Shown: positions 52,243 through 61,413 of the stretch, one piece after another | Layout of the letters: each line of letters starts with the position of its first letter | Position numbering within the stretch: the first letter of the stretch is position 1 | Origin: Clostridium_AT radicumherbarum | Lineage (GTDB): Bacteria; Bacillota; Clostridia; Clostridiales; Clostridiaceae | Direction of reading: 5' to 3' | Length of the DNA stretch: 64,000 bases | Assembly: GCF_045310525.1 (NCBI RefSeq) | Contig: NZ_JBJHZY010000003.1 | Coordinates: 310,001-374,000, forward strand | Program-made: the position numbers and the translations under genes | The notes under the pieces: model-generated | Seen by the model: the letters and a program-made list of their open reading frames with translations, nothing else | Told to the model about the DNA's origin: nothing | Databases searched by the model: none

Positions 52243-54090
52243 CTTCTTATCATTGAAATCAGCAATTGGAATAGTAAAAGTAAAGATACTTCCAAGTCCA
52301 AGGGTGCTTTCACACCAAATTTCACCACCTAAAGACTCAACAATTTCTTTAGATATTGAAAGTCCAAGACCTGATCCCTTAGTTTCAGAATCCTGACCCG
52401 GCACCTGTACAAATTTATCAAATATTTTTTCTTGATAATCCTTAGGAATTCCAGGTCCTGTATCTGAAACTGAAATACACATTTTATCTTGACTTACAAA
52501 AGCATATATTTCGATTTCGTCACCTAAAGAAGTGTATCTTAATGCATTTGATATTAAATTATTCAATACCCAAGTTGCCTTTTCTAAGTCTACATTTACT
52601 TTTGGCAGTTTAGATTCTATGTCATAGTGAAGAAAAACTTCCTGATTTTTTGCCTGATCTACAAACAACTTAACGCTATTTTCTATAACTTCTAGTACTG
52701 AATAGGACTTAATATCATAGATGGCTCTACTTGATTCTATTTTAGATAAATTTAGCAAATTGTTTACTAGAGAAAGTAATCTCTCGCTATCTTCAGTAAT
52801 TGTAGATATAATTTCCTTTTGCTTTGTATTTAACTCTCCAATTAGTTCATTAGTTAATAAATTTGTACCAATGGTTATTGAAGTAAGTGGCGTTTTAAAT
52901 TCATGAGAAATAGTTGCTATAAAGTCAGATTTTATTTTTTCAATTTCCTTTAGTTGGGTAACATTCTGAAGCAAAACTACTAGACCAGTAGTTTTACCTG
53001 AGGGATCTATTAGTTTACTTACAATTATGTTATAGTAGTAATCTTTACTGTCAATATTAAAATATATTATCTTTTTTTCTATATCTTTATCCATGGAATC
53101 ATGGATGCTTTTAATACATTCATATAAATCCACGTTATTTATAACTTCAAAAAAGTATTCGTTTATAACCTCTGTTTCCTTAATGTTAAAAACACTTTCA
53201 CAGGCGTTATTTAAAAGAATAATTCTATAATCCGTATCAAGAACAATTAATGGATCAGCTATACTTTTTACTATAGTTATAGACTTGTTTTTTTCAGATA
53301 AAAGCTGGCCTAAGGTACTCTGCTCAAATAAAAGAAGTCTTTTTGTCATATTGTTAAATTCTATAGTTAATTCCCCTACTTCGTCGCTAGAAATAATAGG
53401 AGCCTGTTTGTATAAATCTCCAGCTCTAACTGCTTTCATAGTATCCCTTAAGGAATATAGAGGTTTCAAAATTTTTTTTATTGATATCATTGAAAGTAAA
53501 AAACCAATAATTACAGAAATAGTTGATATTATTAGGAATATATACATGGACTTTATAGAATAGCTTGTAACTTTATCTTTGCTGCTAAACATATCTTCTT
53601 CATTAAGCATTGAAATCTTAGATAGTATCTCTTTTATTGTCTCAAAGGTTGGATTAATGTTTAATTTGTTGTAAATAACTGCTGAATTTAAGCCCTTTTG
53701 AGTATCAATTTCCTGCAGCTTTGAAAAATATGTTAAGTACTTTTCATAGTTAAGAGAAAGCTCATTAACCAGTTCTTTTTCACCCGGTTCAGTTATATTA
53801 TTAGCTTCAACATTGTAATATTCATAAAATTTTATTTCATTTAAATGAAAAGCTTTAATACCTTCCTCATGATTACCATCCATATAAGTAAGAACAGCAT
53901 TATTTTGTTCTTCAAGAGTTTGATACATATTATTAATGGCTTTTATGCTTTTATAATTTCTAACCATTAGACCATTTATTTGTTTGCCTAAAATATAGTT
54001 GTTAAACGTAGAAAAACAACCAATTGCACCAATAATTATTACTAAAATTATATAGATTATTGTAAATTTAGATTTTAATGTCTTAATCAT
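52219..54090 (-). CDS. Membrane sensor histidine kinase (HAMP-PAS-HisKA-HATPase)
   Basis: The 623-residue kinase has two membrane helices (about 10-30 and 182-203) enclosing a helical sensor region, HAMP (205-255), PAS (265-380), HisKA with His396 in ATISHEFKTPLTS, and HATPase with N-box LNNLISNALRY, G1 DTGPGIPKDYQEKIFDKF and G2 GSGLGLSISKEI. The signal is unknown. It is divergent from the KimA-type potassium importer and lies upstream of a TPR-type response regulator. Its last eight codons (KVKVLNGL) lie in a family B repeat, so the C-terminus was apparently rewritten by the repeat. Confidence 0.93.
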   Translation of the reverse strand: MIKTLKSKFTIIYIILVIIIGAIGCFSTFNNYILGKQINGLMVRNYKSIKAINNMYQTLEEQNNAVLTYMDGNHEEGIKAFHLNEIKFYEYYNVEANNITEPGEKELVNELSLNYEKYLTYFSKLQEIDTQKGLNSAVIYNKLNINPTFETIKEILSKISMLNEEDMFSSKDKVTSYSIKSMYIFLIISTISVIIGFLLSMISIKKILKPLYSLRDTMKAVRAGDLYKQAPIISSDEVGELTIEFNNMTKRLLLFEQSTLGQLLSEKNKSITIVKSIADPLIVLDTDYRIILLNNACESVFNIKETEVINEYFFEVINNVDLYECIKSIHDSMDKDIEKKIIYFNIDSKDYYYNIIVSKLIDPSGKTTGLVVLLQNVTQLKEIEKIKSDFIATISHEFKTPLTSITIGTNLLTNELIGELNTKQKEIISTITEDSERLLSLVNNLLNLSKIESSRAIYDIKSYSVLEVIENSVKLFVDQAKNQEVFLHYDIESKLPKVNVDLEKATWVLNNLISNALRYTSLGDEIEIYAFVSQDKMCISVSDTGPGIPKDYQEKIFDKFVQVPGQDSETKGSGLGLSISKEIVESLGGEIWCESTLGLGSIFTFTIPIADFNDKKVKVLNGL

Positions 54091-54373
54091 AATATTCCTC
54101 TTTAATAAAATGGTTTTATTAATTTAATTCTTATAGTAAAACCTTAAAATAATAAATGTGGATAAGCTATTTAAAGATAGTTTCTTATAATTGCCTATAG
54201 TAAATAGGATAAATTTTATTACTGAATTTTGGAAGACTTAGCTTTAATTATAAATCATAGTATAATTGCTTAGTGGTTAAAATAATATTACATTTTAAAC
54301 ATTTAAAACACAAGATAATTTATGATTTAAATATTTTTAAAGAAGATTACGCAGTTTCAAGGGGGTAAATATT

Positions 54374-56218
54374 TTGTTTGGAAAGTTAAAAAAACTTTTA
54401 ATAGGAAAGCCGCTTAAGAATGAGGAGCTTACTGGTGAAAAGTTCAATGTACTTTGGGGACTTCCCATATTATCAAGTGACGCAATTTCATCAGTTGCTT
54501 ATGCAGGAGAAGAAATACTTTGGGTTTTAGTTCCAGCAATTGGTTTATTAGCTTTTAAGCAAATGTTCTATATAGCATTATGTATAGTTGGATTACTGGT
54601 TATTTTAGTTTTTTCCTATAGGCAAACTATTGATTCCTACCCAAATGGTGGGGGTTCATATATAGTTGCCAAGGATAATTTAGGAGATAATTTCGGATTA
54701 ACAGCAGGAGCCTCACTATTAATTGACTATATACTAACTGTTGCTGTTAGTATTACAGCAGGAACTGCTGCAATAACCTCAGCAATTCCTAGCTTAATTC
54801 CTTATAGTGTATTAATAAGTGTAGCAATTGTTATTTTTATGACCATAGGAAACTTAAGAGGACTGAAAGAGTCTTCAAGAATATTTGGATTTCCAACCTA
54901 TTTATTTATTATTTCAATGATAAGTATGATTATATATGGCTTTTTTAAGGTTTATATTCTAAAAATAACGCCCACTACATCTGTTCAAATACCTGCGGGT
55001 ACTGAAAGTATAACCTTACTCTTATTATTAAGAGCATTTTCCAGTGGTTGTACTGCACTAACTGGTGTTGAAGCAGTAAGCAATGGTATTCCAAATTTTA
55101 GAGAGCCTGCTCAGAAAAATGCAAAGATGACATTAATTTTACTTGCAACAATAGTATTATTTATATTTGGAGGTACGTCTTTACTTGCTACAGCTTATCA
55201 TGCAGTGCCAACCAAAGATGTTACTGTTATAGCACAAATAGCAGAGCAGGTTTTTGGAAAGACCTTTATGTATTATGCGGTTCAAGTAACTACAATGTTA
55301 ATATTGGTAATGGCTGCCAATACAGCTTTTAGTGATTTACCGCTGTTATTATCCATAATATCAAGGGATAAATATCTTCCAAGGCAATTTACTAAGAGAG
55401 GTTCAAGACTATCCTTTACAAATGGTATAGTGCTGCTTGGGACATTAGCAATATTATTAATAATAATCTTTAAGGGTGACACTCATTCATTATTGCCACT
55501 TTATGCAGTTGGAGTTTTTATTTCCTTCACATTATCTCAGACTGGTATGTTTGTAAGATGGATAAGACTAAAACACAGCGGCTGGAAACATAAGGCTGCT
55601 ATAAATGGAATAGGTGCCATAGTTACATTCGTTACTGTTATTAGCATAGGCGCAACGAAATTCATACACGGAGCTTGGATTATCATAATTTTAATACCTT
55701 CCTTCGTAATACTTATGAAATTAGTAAGGAAGCATTACAAAAACATAGCCCACGAGCTTACATTAAACAAAGAACGAATTGAAATTGAGAATAAAGTCTT
55801 TGAGGTTAAAGATTTTGTAATAGTTCCAATAGAATCCTTAAATAGAGCCTCTTTGAAATCTTTAAATTATGCAAAGCATTTATGTGACGAAAAAAGAATT
55901 GTTGCACTTCATGTTACTACTGATATGGAAGAAGCAAGAAAATTACAGGAGAAATGGAAAGCCTGTGGAATTTCAATAAAATTAGTTATAAAATATTCAC
56001 CCTATCGTGACATAGTAAACACTCTTATTAAATATGTGGAATCACAAGAGCATGAAAGTAAACCTGGAGATATAATAACCATTGTAATATCAAAATTCAT
56101 AGTGAGACATTGGTGGGAAAATATTTTTCATAATCAGACTGGTACAATTTTAAGGCATCAGTTATTAAAGGACAGACATATAGCTGTTGTTACAGTGCCT
56201 TTCGTACTTGATAAATAA
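54374..56218 (+). CDS. kimA: KimA-type high-affinity potassium importer (KUP/APC superfamily)
   Basis: The 614-residue protein has about twelve membrane helices and a cytoplasmic C-terminal domain (about 460-610). It matches Bacillus KimA (YdaO) in remembered blocks: LIGKPLKNEE, LSSDAISSVAYAGEEIL, YPNGGGSYIV, LLIDYILTVAVSITAGTAAITSA, LLLRAFSSGCTALTGVEAVSN and ISRDKYLPRQFTKRG. KimA imports K+ and is inhibited by c-di-AMP. The start is TTG 54374, 8 nt after AAGGGGG. I see no c-di-AMP (ydaO) riboswitch in the 283-nt leader; the divergent histidine kinase is the nearest possible regulator. Confidence 0.9.
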   Translation: MFGKLKKLLIGKPLKNEELTGEKFNVLWGLPILSSDAISSVAYAGEEILWVLVPAIGLLAFKQMFYIALCIVGLLVILVFSYRQTIDSYPNGGGSYIVAKDNLGDNFGLTAGASLLIDYILTVAVSITAGTAAITSAIPSLIPYSVLISVAIVIFMTIGNLRGLKESSRIFGFPTYLFIISMISMIIYGFFKVYILKITPTTSVQIPAGTESITLLLLLRAFSSGCTALTGVEAVSNGIPNFREPAQKNAKMTLILLATIVLFIFGGTSLLATAYHAVPTKDVTVIAQIAEQVFGKTFMYYAVQVTTMLILVMAANTAFSDLPLLLSIISRDKYLPRQFTKRGSRLSFTNGIVLLGTLAILLIIIFKGDTHSLLPLYAVGVFISFTLSQTGMFVRWIRLKHSGWKHKAAINGIGAIVTFVTVISIGATKFIHGAWIIIILIPSFVILMKLVRKHYKNIAHELTLNKERIEIENKVFEVKDFVIVPIESLNRASLKSLNYAKHLCDEKRIVALHVTTDMEEARKLQEKWKACGISIKLVIKYSPYRDIVNTLIKYVESQEHESKPGDIITIVISKFIVRHWWENIFHNQTGTILRHQLLKDRHIAVVTVPFVLDK

Positions 56219-56223
56219 TTATA

Positions 56224-56279
56224 AAGAAGGGGCTATCTCAAAGTAAATTTTAATTTACACTTTGAGATAGCCCCTTCTT
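56224..56279. terminator. Bidirectional terminator
   Basis: A 21-bp stem from AAGAAGGGGCTATCTCAAAG and its complement with a 14-nt loop separates kimA from the convergent HAD gene. Confidence 0.9.
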
Positions 56280-56291
56280 ACTGATTTTCAA

Positions 56292-57005
56292 TTAAATAAC
56301 CCTAGGAAGGTCTTTAACAAAGGCATAAAAGTCCTCGTAATAGCCTTCATAATCAGTTATAATTTCTTCCTCGCTTCTATGAAGGATATGATCCTTTATT
56401 AAATAGGTCTTTAATCCAAGTTTTCCGGAAATCAAATCCTCCTCTACGTCATTACCAACCATCATGCACTCCTCGGGCTCTTTATCTAAATCCTTAAGGA
56501 TTTCTTCATAATACTTGGTTTGAGGCTTGCAATAATGATTTTTTTCATAATGAGATATATACTCAAAGTCGGAAGGCTCGAAGCCAGCCCAACGAATCCT
56601 GTGATGTATAGCCTTTAGTGGGAAAAGAGGGTTAGTAGCAATAACGGTTTTATAACCCTTTTCCTTTAATAATTTAACACTTTTCTTAATAAACTCATTT
56701 TCATGTACTGCGGTTTTTGCTTTTAAAAATTCAGAATCATAAAATTTATCAAAACGATCTTTATATACATCTAGGTCCCCATTAATTCTATTTTTAAAGT
56801 CCTCCATAAAAACTGTTTCATTAGTTTTATAATCAAGATTATTTATCATCTCATTTGTTGATGCCCAGACATTGGTGATTAGTTCTTTAGGACTTATTAA
56901 TTCTCCTAAATAGCCTGCCATTGATTCGAAATATATTTTTTCAAAGCTTTTTACATCCATTGGCAGCAGTGTGCCGTCTAAGTCAAATAGTATAGTATTA
57001 ATCAT
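56292..57005 (-). CDS. HAD family phosphatase
   Basis: The 237-residue HAD hydrolase has motif I FDLDGTLLP (nucleophile Asp8, acid Asp10), motif II VIATNPLFPL, a motif III lysine (HYCKPQTKYYEEI) and motif IV MMVGNDVEEDLISGK. It resembles YjjG-like or phosphoglycolate-like phosphatases with a helical cap; substrate unknown. AAAGGCG lies 9 nt before ATG 57005; an in-frame ATG at 57014 lies too close to it. Next upstream on the same strand is murC. Confidence 0.88.
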   Translation of the reverse strand: MINTILFDLDGTLLPMDVKSFEKIYFESMAGYLGELISPKELITNVWASTNEMINNLDYKTNETVFMEDFKNRINGDLDVYKDRFDKFYDSEFLKAKTAVHENEFIKKSVKLLKEKGYKTVIATNPLFPLKAIHHRIRWAGFEPSDFEYISHYEKNHYCKPQTKYYEEILKDLDKEPEECMMVGNDVEEDLISGKLGLKTYLIKDHILHRSEEEIITDYEGYYEDFYAFVKDLPRVI

Positions 57006-57056
57006 AGAGTTCATCGCCTTTCAATGTAAGGTATATTCTATTTATTCATAGAAAAG

Positions 57057-58439
57057 TTATGGAAGATAATTTAAGTACATTTCTCCGATTCTATAAACAT
57101 CTCCAGCTCCTACAGTAAGGATTAAATCTCCTTCTTTGGCTGCGGAGAATAGATAGCTAACTATTTCTTCAAAGCTGTGTAAATTCCTACAGCTTTGTCC
57201 GAGTTCACGAATTTTGTCTCCAAGCATATCGGAACTTACTGTATTTGTAAACTGTTCCCTTGCTGCATAAATATCCGCCAAAATAACTTCATCAGCATTA
57301 GAAAAACAGTTTACAAAGTCGTCAAATAGTGTAAGTGTCCTTGAATAGGTATGGGGCTGAAAAACACATAGTATCCTTTTATGGGGATAGTTTTTTGAGG
57401 CTTCTAAAACTGCTTTTATTTCCGTAGGGTGATGTGCATAATCATCTATTACAGTAACCCCATCTCTAATTCCCTTTAGCTCAAATCGTCTATGAGTTCC
57501 AAAATAACCTGCTAGGCCTTCTATTATATGTTCATAAGGTACATTAAGACTTAGTGCTGTACATATACTAGCCAAGCTGTTTAAAACATTGTGTTTTCCC
57601 GGAACATTTAAACATGCAGAAAATAGTTTTTCGCCATCTTTAAAAACATCAAAGGAGGCACAGCCTCTATCATTATAGATAATATTTTTTGCAGTAATGT
57701 CGCCTGAGTTTATTCCATAAGTAAGAACGTTACTTGTAGAGGCTTCAATAATTGGTTTCAGTTTTTCATCTTCTGCATATGCTACTAAATAGCCATTCTT
57801 AGGAATAAGTTTAGAAAATTCCATAAAAGTTTCTTGTATATGATTTATATCTCTGTAAAAATCCAAATGATCCGCATCAACATTTAATATAACTCCAACA
57901 TAGGGGAAGAATTTTAAAAAGGAGGCTTTATATTCACAGGCTTCAGTTATAAAATACTCACTTTTTCCTGCCTTAACATTCCCATCAATAATATCTAATT
58001 CCCCGCCAACTAAAATTGTTGGATCTAAATTTGCATGCAAAAATATATGTGAAACCATGGAGGTAGTTGTAGTTTTACCATGAGTACCTGATATTGCTAT
58101 ATTATACCTATGACCTTTCATAATTTCCCCTAGAAATTCTGCTCTATCCATTACAGGCAGCTTTAAAGCCCTTGCCTTTTGAAGCTCTGGATTACTTTCT
58201 GAAACTGCAGCAGTGTAAACTACTAAATCAGCATCATTAATATTTTTGCCATTATGACCAAGGTAAAATTCTGCACCTTGTTTTACAAGCTTATCTGTAA
58301 TAGAAGAAGCTTTCATATCTGAGCCGGATACCTTATAATTATTTTCTAGTAAAATTTCTGCTAGACCGCTCATACTAATTCCGCCAATACCTATAAAATG
58401 TATTTTTTTATGTTTATCTCTTAAAAAATCGAAAGACAA
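57057..58439 (-). CDS. murC: UDP-N-acetylmuramate-L-alanine ligase
   Basis: The 460-residue Mur ligase adds L-alanine to UDP-MurNAc, the first amino acid of the peptidoglycan stem. It has the N-terminal HFIGIGGISMSGLAEIL, the P-loop SGTHGKTTTTSM, VGGELDIIDGNVKAG, ITEACEYKASFL, NVDADHLDFY, HRRFELKG and VIDDYAHHPTE. The frame extends to 58466, but TTG 58439 lies 8 nt after GAGGAG and gives a standard N-terminus. It is divergent from purR. Confidence 0.95.
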   Translation of the reverse strand: MSFDFLRDKHKKIHFIGIGGISMSGLAEILLENNYKVSGSDMKASSITDKLVKQGAEFYLGHNGKNINDADLVVYTAAVSESNPELQKARALKLPVMDRAEFLGEIMKGHRYNIAISGTHGKTTTTSMVSHIFLHANLDPTILVGGELDIIDGNVKAGKSEYFITEACEYKASFLKFFPYVGVILNVDADHLDFYRDINHIQETFMEFSKLIPKNGYLVAYAEDEKLKPIIEASTSNVLTYGINSGDITAKNIIYNDRGCASFDVFKDGEKLFSACLNVPGKHNVLNSLASICTALSLNVPYEHIIEGLAGYFGTHRRFELKGIRDGVTVIDDYAHHPTEIKAVLEASKNYPHKRILCVFQPHTYSRTLTLFDDFVNCFSNADEVILADIYAAREQFTNTVSSDMLGDKIRELGQSCRNLHSFEEIVSYLFSAAKEGDLILTVGAGDVYRIGEMYLNYLP

Positions 58440-58620
58440 AGTACCATCTCCTCGTTTTAATAACAATCATATATAATTATATACAAAAAAATTAAAAAGA
58501 AACACCCTTCTATCATTAAGATTTGATTCTTCTTGATATTAATTAATAAAAAGAATAAAATATGAATAAAAAGAAAATTTTTAAAAGAATAGTTCGGAAA
58601 TCTAATTAATGGGTGATGAT

Positions 58621-59436
58621 ATGGAAAAATACAGCAGAAATCAAAGAATTACTGGCATCATGAAGCAGCTTATAGAAAATCCAAACAAAGTTATAAATTT
58701 AAATACTTTTACTGAAAAATTTAATGCTGCAAAATCAACTATAAGTGAAGATATTTTAGTAATTAAGGATACCTTTATTAAGCTTGGTATGGGTAGGGTT
58801 GAAACAACCCTTGGTGCAGCAGGAGGAGTAAGATATATCTGCGGCATGTCTCAGAGGGAAAGAGAAGAGTTTGTAAATTTCCTTTGCCAGGTTTTAAGCG
58901 AAGAACACAGGATAATTCCAGGTAATTATATTTATATGACCGATATTATGTATAATCCTGAAATAATTAAAAGAGCTGGGATTTTGCTTGCTTCTGCCTT
59001 TATTGATAAAGAAGTGGATTATGTAGTTACAGTTGAAACCAAGGGTATACCACTTGCATATGAAGTAGCAAAGCTTTTAGGAGTTCAGCTTGTAATTGTT
59101 AGAAGAGATAATAAGGTTACTGAAGGAACTACTGTAAGTATAAATTATGTTACTGGTTCTAGTAAAAGGATTCAGACTATGTCATTATCTAGAAAAGCTC
59201 TTAGAAATGGCAGCCAGTGTATCTTTATTGATGATTTTATGAAAGCTGGAGGAACAGCACGGGGCATCATTAATTTACTCAAAGAGTTCGATAGTAAAGT
59301 AATTGGTATCGGAGTACTTATTGAAGATATTGAAATCTCAGAGAAGCTTGTTGAAGACTATATTTCAATAGTGGAATTTGCTGGAATAAATGATGAAGAT
59401 ACCGCTGTAGTTTTCCCATCAAAGTATTTTCAATAG
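58621..59436 (+). CDS. purR: Purine operon repressor PurR (PRT-fold regulator)
   Basis: The 271-residue regulator has an N-terminal winged helix (about 1-75) and a phosphoribosyltransferase-like domain that binds PRPP (VTVETKGIPLAYEVAKLL and the PRPP loop CIFIDDFMKAGGTARGI). PRPP releases it from PurBox DNA (family knowledge). The GGTGAT preceding ATG 58621 supports that start over ATG 58609. It lies in the purR-spoVG-glmU-prs block; prs makes its effector. Confidence 0.94.
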   Translation: MEKYSRNQRITGIMKQLIENPNKVINLNTFTEKFNAAKSTISEDILVIKDTFIKLGMGRVETTLGAAGGVRYICGMSQREREEFVNFLCQVLSEEHRIIPGNYIYMTDIMYNPEIIKRAGILLASAFIDKEVDYVVTVETKGIPLAYEVAKLLGVQLVIVRRDNKVTEGTTVSINYVTGSSKRIQTMSLSRKALRNGSQCIFIDDFMKAGGTARGIINLLKEFDSKVIGIGVLIEDIEISEKLVEDYISIVEFAGINDEDTAVVFPSKYFQ

Positions 59437-59475
59437 GTAAATATTTAAAAAAATATTAAATATTTTGAAAAATTA

Positions 59476-59502
59476 GAAGGAAAAAACGAAAATGTGTTGA
59501 AT
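59476..59502 (+). promoter_or_regulatory. Sigma-H promoter of spoVG
   Basis: GAAGGAAAA (59476-59484), an 11-nt spacer and GTTGAAT (59496-59502) match the sigma-H consensus RNAGGAWWW-N11/12-RNNGAAT. spoVG is a classic sigma-H gene in Bacillus. Confidence 0.8.
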
Positions 59503-59535
59503 ATAAATGTATAAGCATCGTGGAGGTGGTTTTAT

Positions 59536-59820
59536 ATGCAAATTACAGATGTAAGAGTGAGAAAAGTAGCAACTGAGGGTAAAATGAAGGCAATTGTCTC
59601 TGTAACCTTTGATAATGAATTTGTTGTTCATGATATTAAGGTTATTGAAGGACAAAATGGTCTTTTTATTGCTATGCCTAGTAGAAAAACTCCAGATGGA
59701 GAATTTAAGGATATAGCACACCCAATTAATACTCAGACTAGAGAAAAGATTCAAGAGTCAATTCTTGCAGAGTATGAAAAGGTTAAAAATGATGAAATCA
59801 CAGTTGCTGAAGAGCAATAA
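59536..59820 (+). CDS. spoVG: Septation/sporulation regulator SpoVG
   Basis: The 94-residue nucleic-acid-binding protein begins with ITDVRVRKVATEGKMKAIVSVTFDNEFVVHDIKVIEG (family core, here spanning residues 3-40) and has FIAMPSRKTPDGEFKDIAHPI. It affects septum formation at sporulation and RNA-level regulation. Its GTGGAGGTGG ribosome binding site precedes ATG 59536. It has its own sigma-H-type promoter and a terminator. Confidence 0.96.
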   Translation: MQITDVRVRKVATEGKMKAIVSVTFDNEFVVHDIKVIEGQNGLFIAMPSRKTPDGEFKDIAHPINTQTREKIQESILAEYEKVKNDEITVAEEQ

Positions 59821-59823
59821 ATT

Positions 59824-59850
59824 AAAAAGGAGCTTTTAGGGCTCTTTTTT
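59824..59850 (+). terminator. Terminator of spoVG
   Basis: AAAAAGGAGC and GCTCTTTTTT form a stem (one G-T) with a 7-nt loop that runs into T residues, 4 nt after the stop. Confidence 0.85.
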
Positions 59851-59929
59851 ATTTTCGACTAATTAATTTGCAAGGTTGCAAATTAATAACGTATAAAATA
59901 TAATATAAGGGGCGTTTTTTAAAAAAAGG

Positions 59930-59980
59930 TCGGAGGCACAAGGGTTAATAATCCTTGTGTGCCACAGAGAACTGCAGGAG
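59930..59980 (+). repeat. Family A hairpin repeat upstream of glmU
   Basis: CGGAGGC, stem CACAAGG (59937-59943), loop GTTAATAAT, stem CCTTGTG (59953-59959), then a TGCCACAGAGAACTGC tail and AGGAGGG. The last AGGAGGG is the glmU ribosome binding site. Confidence 0.75.
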
Positions 59981-59986
59981 GGTATT

Positions 59987-61357
59987 ATGTTTAAATGTGC
60001 TGCCATATTAGCTGCTGGTGAAGGAAAGAGAATGAAATCAGATATACCTAAGGTGTTGCACAAGGTGTGCGGCAAGGAAATGGTTAATCATGTTATTGAC
60101 ATCATGAGAAAATCTGAAATTGAATCAGTAAATGTAATCGTTGGAAAAGGTGCAGATAAGGTTAAGAAAGGTACCGAAGATAGAAATGTAAGTTATTCAC
60201 TACAAGCTGAGCAACTTGGTACTGGTCACGCTGTTATGTGTGCTAAGGATTTTTTAGCTAACAAAACTGGGGTTGTTGCAATTTTTACTGGCGATGCTCC
60301 ACTTATAACTGAAGAAACAGTTAGAAATTTACTTAAATTTTATGAAGAGGGAAATTATAAAGGAGCTATATTAACCTCTATTATTGAAAACCCAGCTCAT
60401 TATGGAAGAGTAATAAGGGATTCTAAAGGGGATGTACTTAAAATAGTTGAGGCAAAGGACTGCAGTGAAGAGGAATACAAAGTTAAAGAGATAAATGCAG
60501 GAATGTACTGCTTTGATATAGAGGCACTTTTAAATAGTTTAGATAAACTTACTAATAATACTGCACAAGGGGAATACTATTTGACAGATATAGTTCAAAT
60601 TTTACAATCAGAAGGCCTCAAGGTTGGAGCTATGGTAATTGATTATGAAGAAACCATAGGAATCAATTCCAGGATAGAGCTAGCAGAAGCAGAAGTTATT
60701 TTAAGAAATAGAATTAATAAAAAACATATGGAAAATGGAGTTACTATAATAGATCCTAATACTACCTATATAGGCAGCGAAGTTGAAATAGGAAGAGATA
60801 CTATTATATATCCAGGAAACGTACTTGAAGGAAATACAGTTATTAAAGAAGAATGCATACTTTATCCTAATTCAAGAATTTCTGATAGTATAATTGAAGC
60901 AGGGGTAACTATTCAAAGCTCTGTAATAATAGAAAGTCAAATTGGGGAAGGAACAACAGTTGGGCCTTTTGCATACATTAGACCTGAAAGCGTTATAGGA
61001 AAGCATGCAAGAATTGGTGATTTTGTGGAAATTAAGAAGTCTTCAATAGGCGATAATACAAAGGTATCACACCTTACATATATTGGAGATGCAGAGGTTG
61101 GAAGCGGCTGTAATTTTGGCTGCGGAACCGTTGTAGTAAACTATGATGGCAAGAAAAAATATAAGACTATAATTGGAGATAATGTTTTTATTGGTTGCAA
61201 TACAAACTTAGTTTCGCCTGTGGTAGTAAAGGATAACGCCTACACTGCCGCCGGTTCAACAATTACATCAGAGGTTCCTGAAGGAGCACTAGCTATAGCT
61301 AGAGCTAAGCAGGTTAATAAAGAAGGCTGGGTAGAAAAGAAGGGCCTAAAAAAATAG
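59987..61357 (+). CDS. glmU: Bifunctional GlcNAc-1-phosphate uridyltransferase / glucosamine-1-phosphate acetyltransferase
   Basis: The 456-residue enzyme makes UDP-GlcNAc. The N-terminal pyrophosphorylase domain has LAAGEGKRMKSDIPKVLH, QLGTGHAV, TGDAPLI and INAGMYCFD. The C-terminal left-handed beta helix (about 250-456) has hexapeptide repeats and the acetyltransferase blocks GPFAYIRPES, EIKKSSIG, YIGDAEVG and the AYTAAGSTIT end. ATG 59987 is chosen for AGGAGGG 6 nt upstream; the ORF runs to 59957. Confidence 0.96.
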   Translation: MFKCAAILAAGEGKRMKSDIPKVLHKVCGKEMVNHVIDIMRKSEIESVNVIVGKGADKVKKGTEDRNVSYSLQAEQLGTGHAVMCAKDFLANKTGVVAIFTGDAPLITEETVRNLLKFYEEGNYKGAILTSIIENPAHYGRVIRDSKGDVLKIVEAKDCSEEEYKVKEINAGMYCFDIEALLNSLDKLTNNTAQGEYYLTDIVQILQSEGLKVGAMVIDYEETIGINSRIELAEAEVILRNRINKKHMENGVTIIDPNTTYIGSEVEIGRDTIIYPGNVLEGNTVIKEECILYPNSRISDSIIEAGVTIQSSVIIESQIGEGTTVGPFAYIRPESVIGKHARIGDFVEIKKSSIGDNTKVSHLTYIGDAEVGSGCNFGCGTVVVNYDGKKKYKTIIGDNVFIGCNTNLVSPVVVKDNAYTAAGSTITSEVPEGALAIARAKQVNKEGWVEKKGLKK

Positions 61358-61413
61358 ATGAGTATGTACAAGAAAACTTTGTGTGCAGAATAAGGAATAC
61401 GAGGAGGATACTT

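Noticed and set aside
54091..54373. c-di-AMP (ydaO) riboswitch before kimA
   Set aside because: I looked for the aptamer blocks because Bacillus kimA has one; none is visible by eye.
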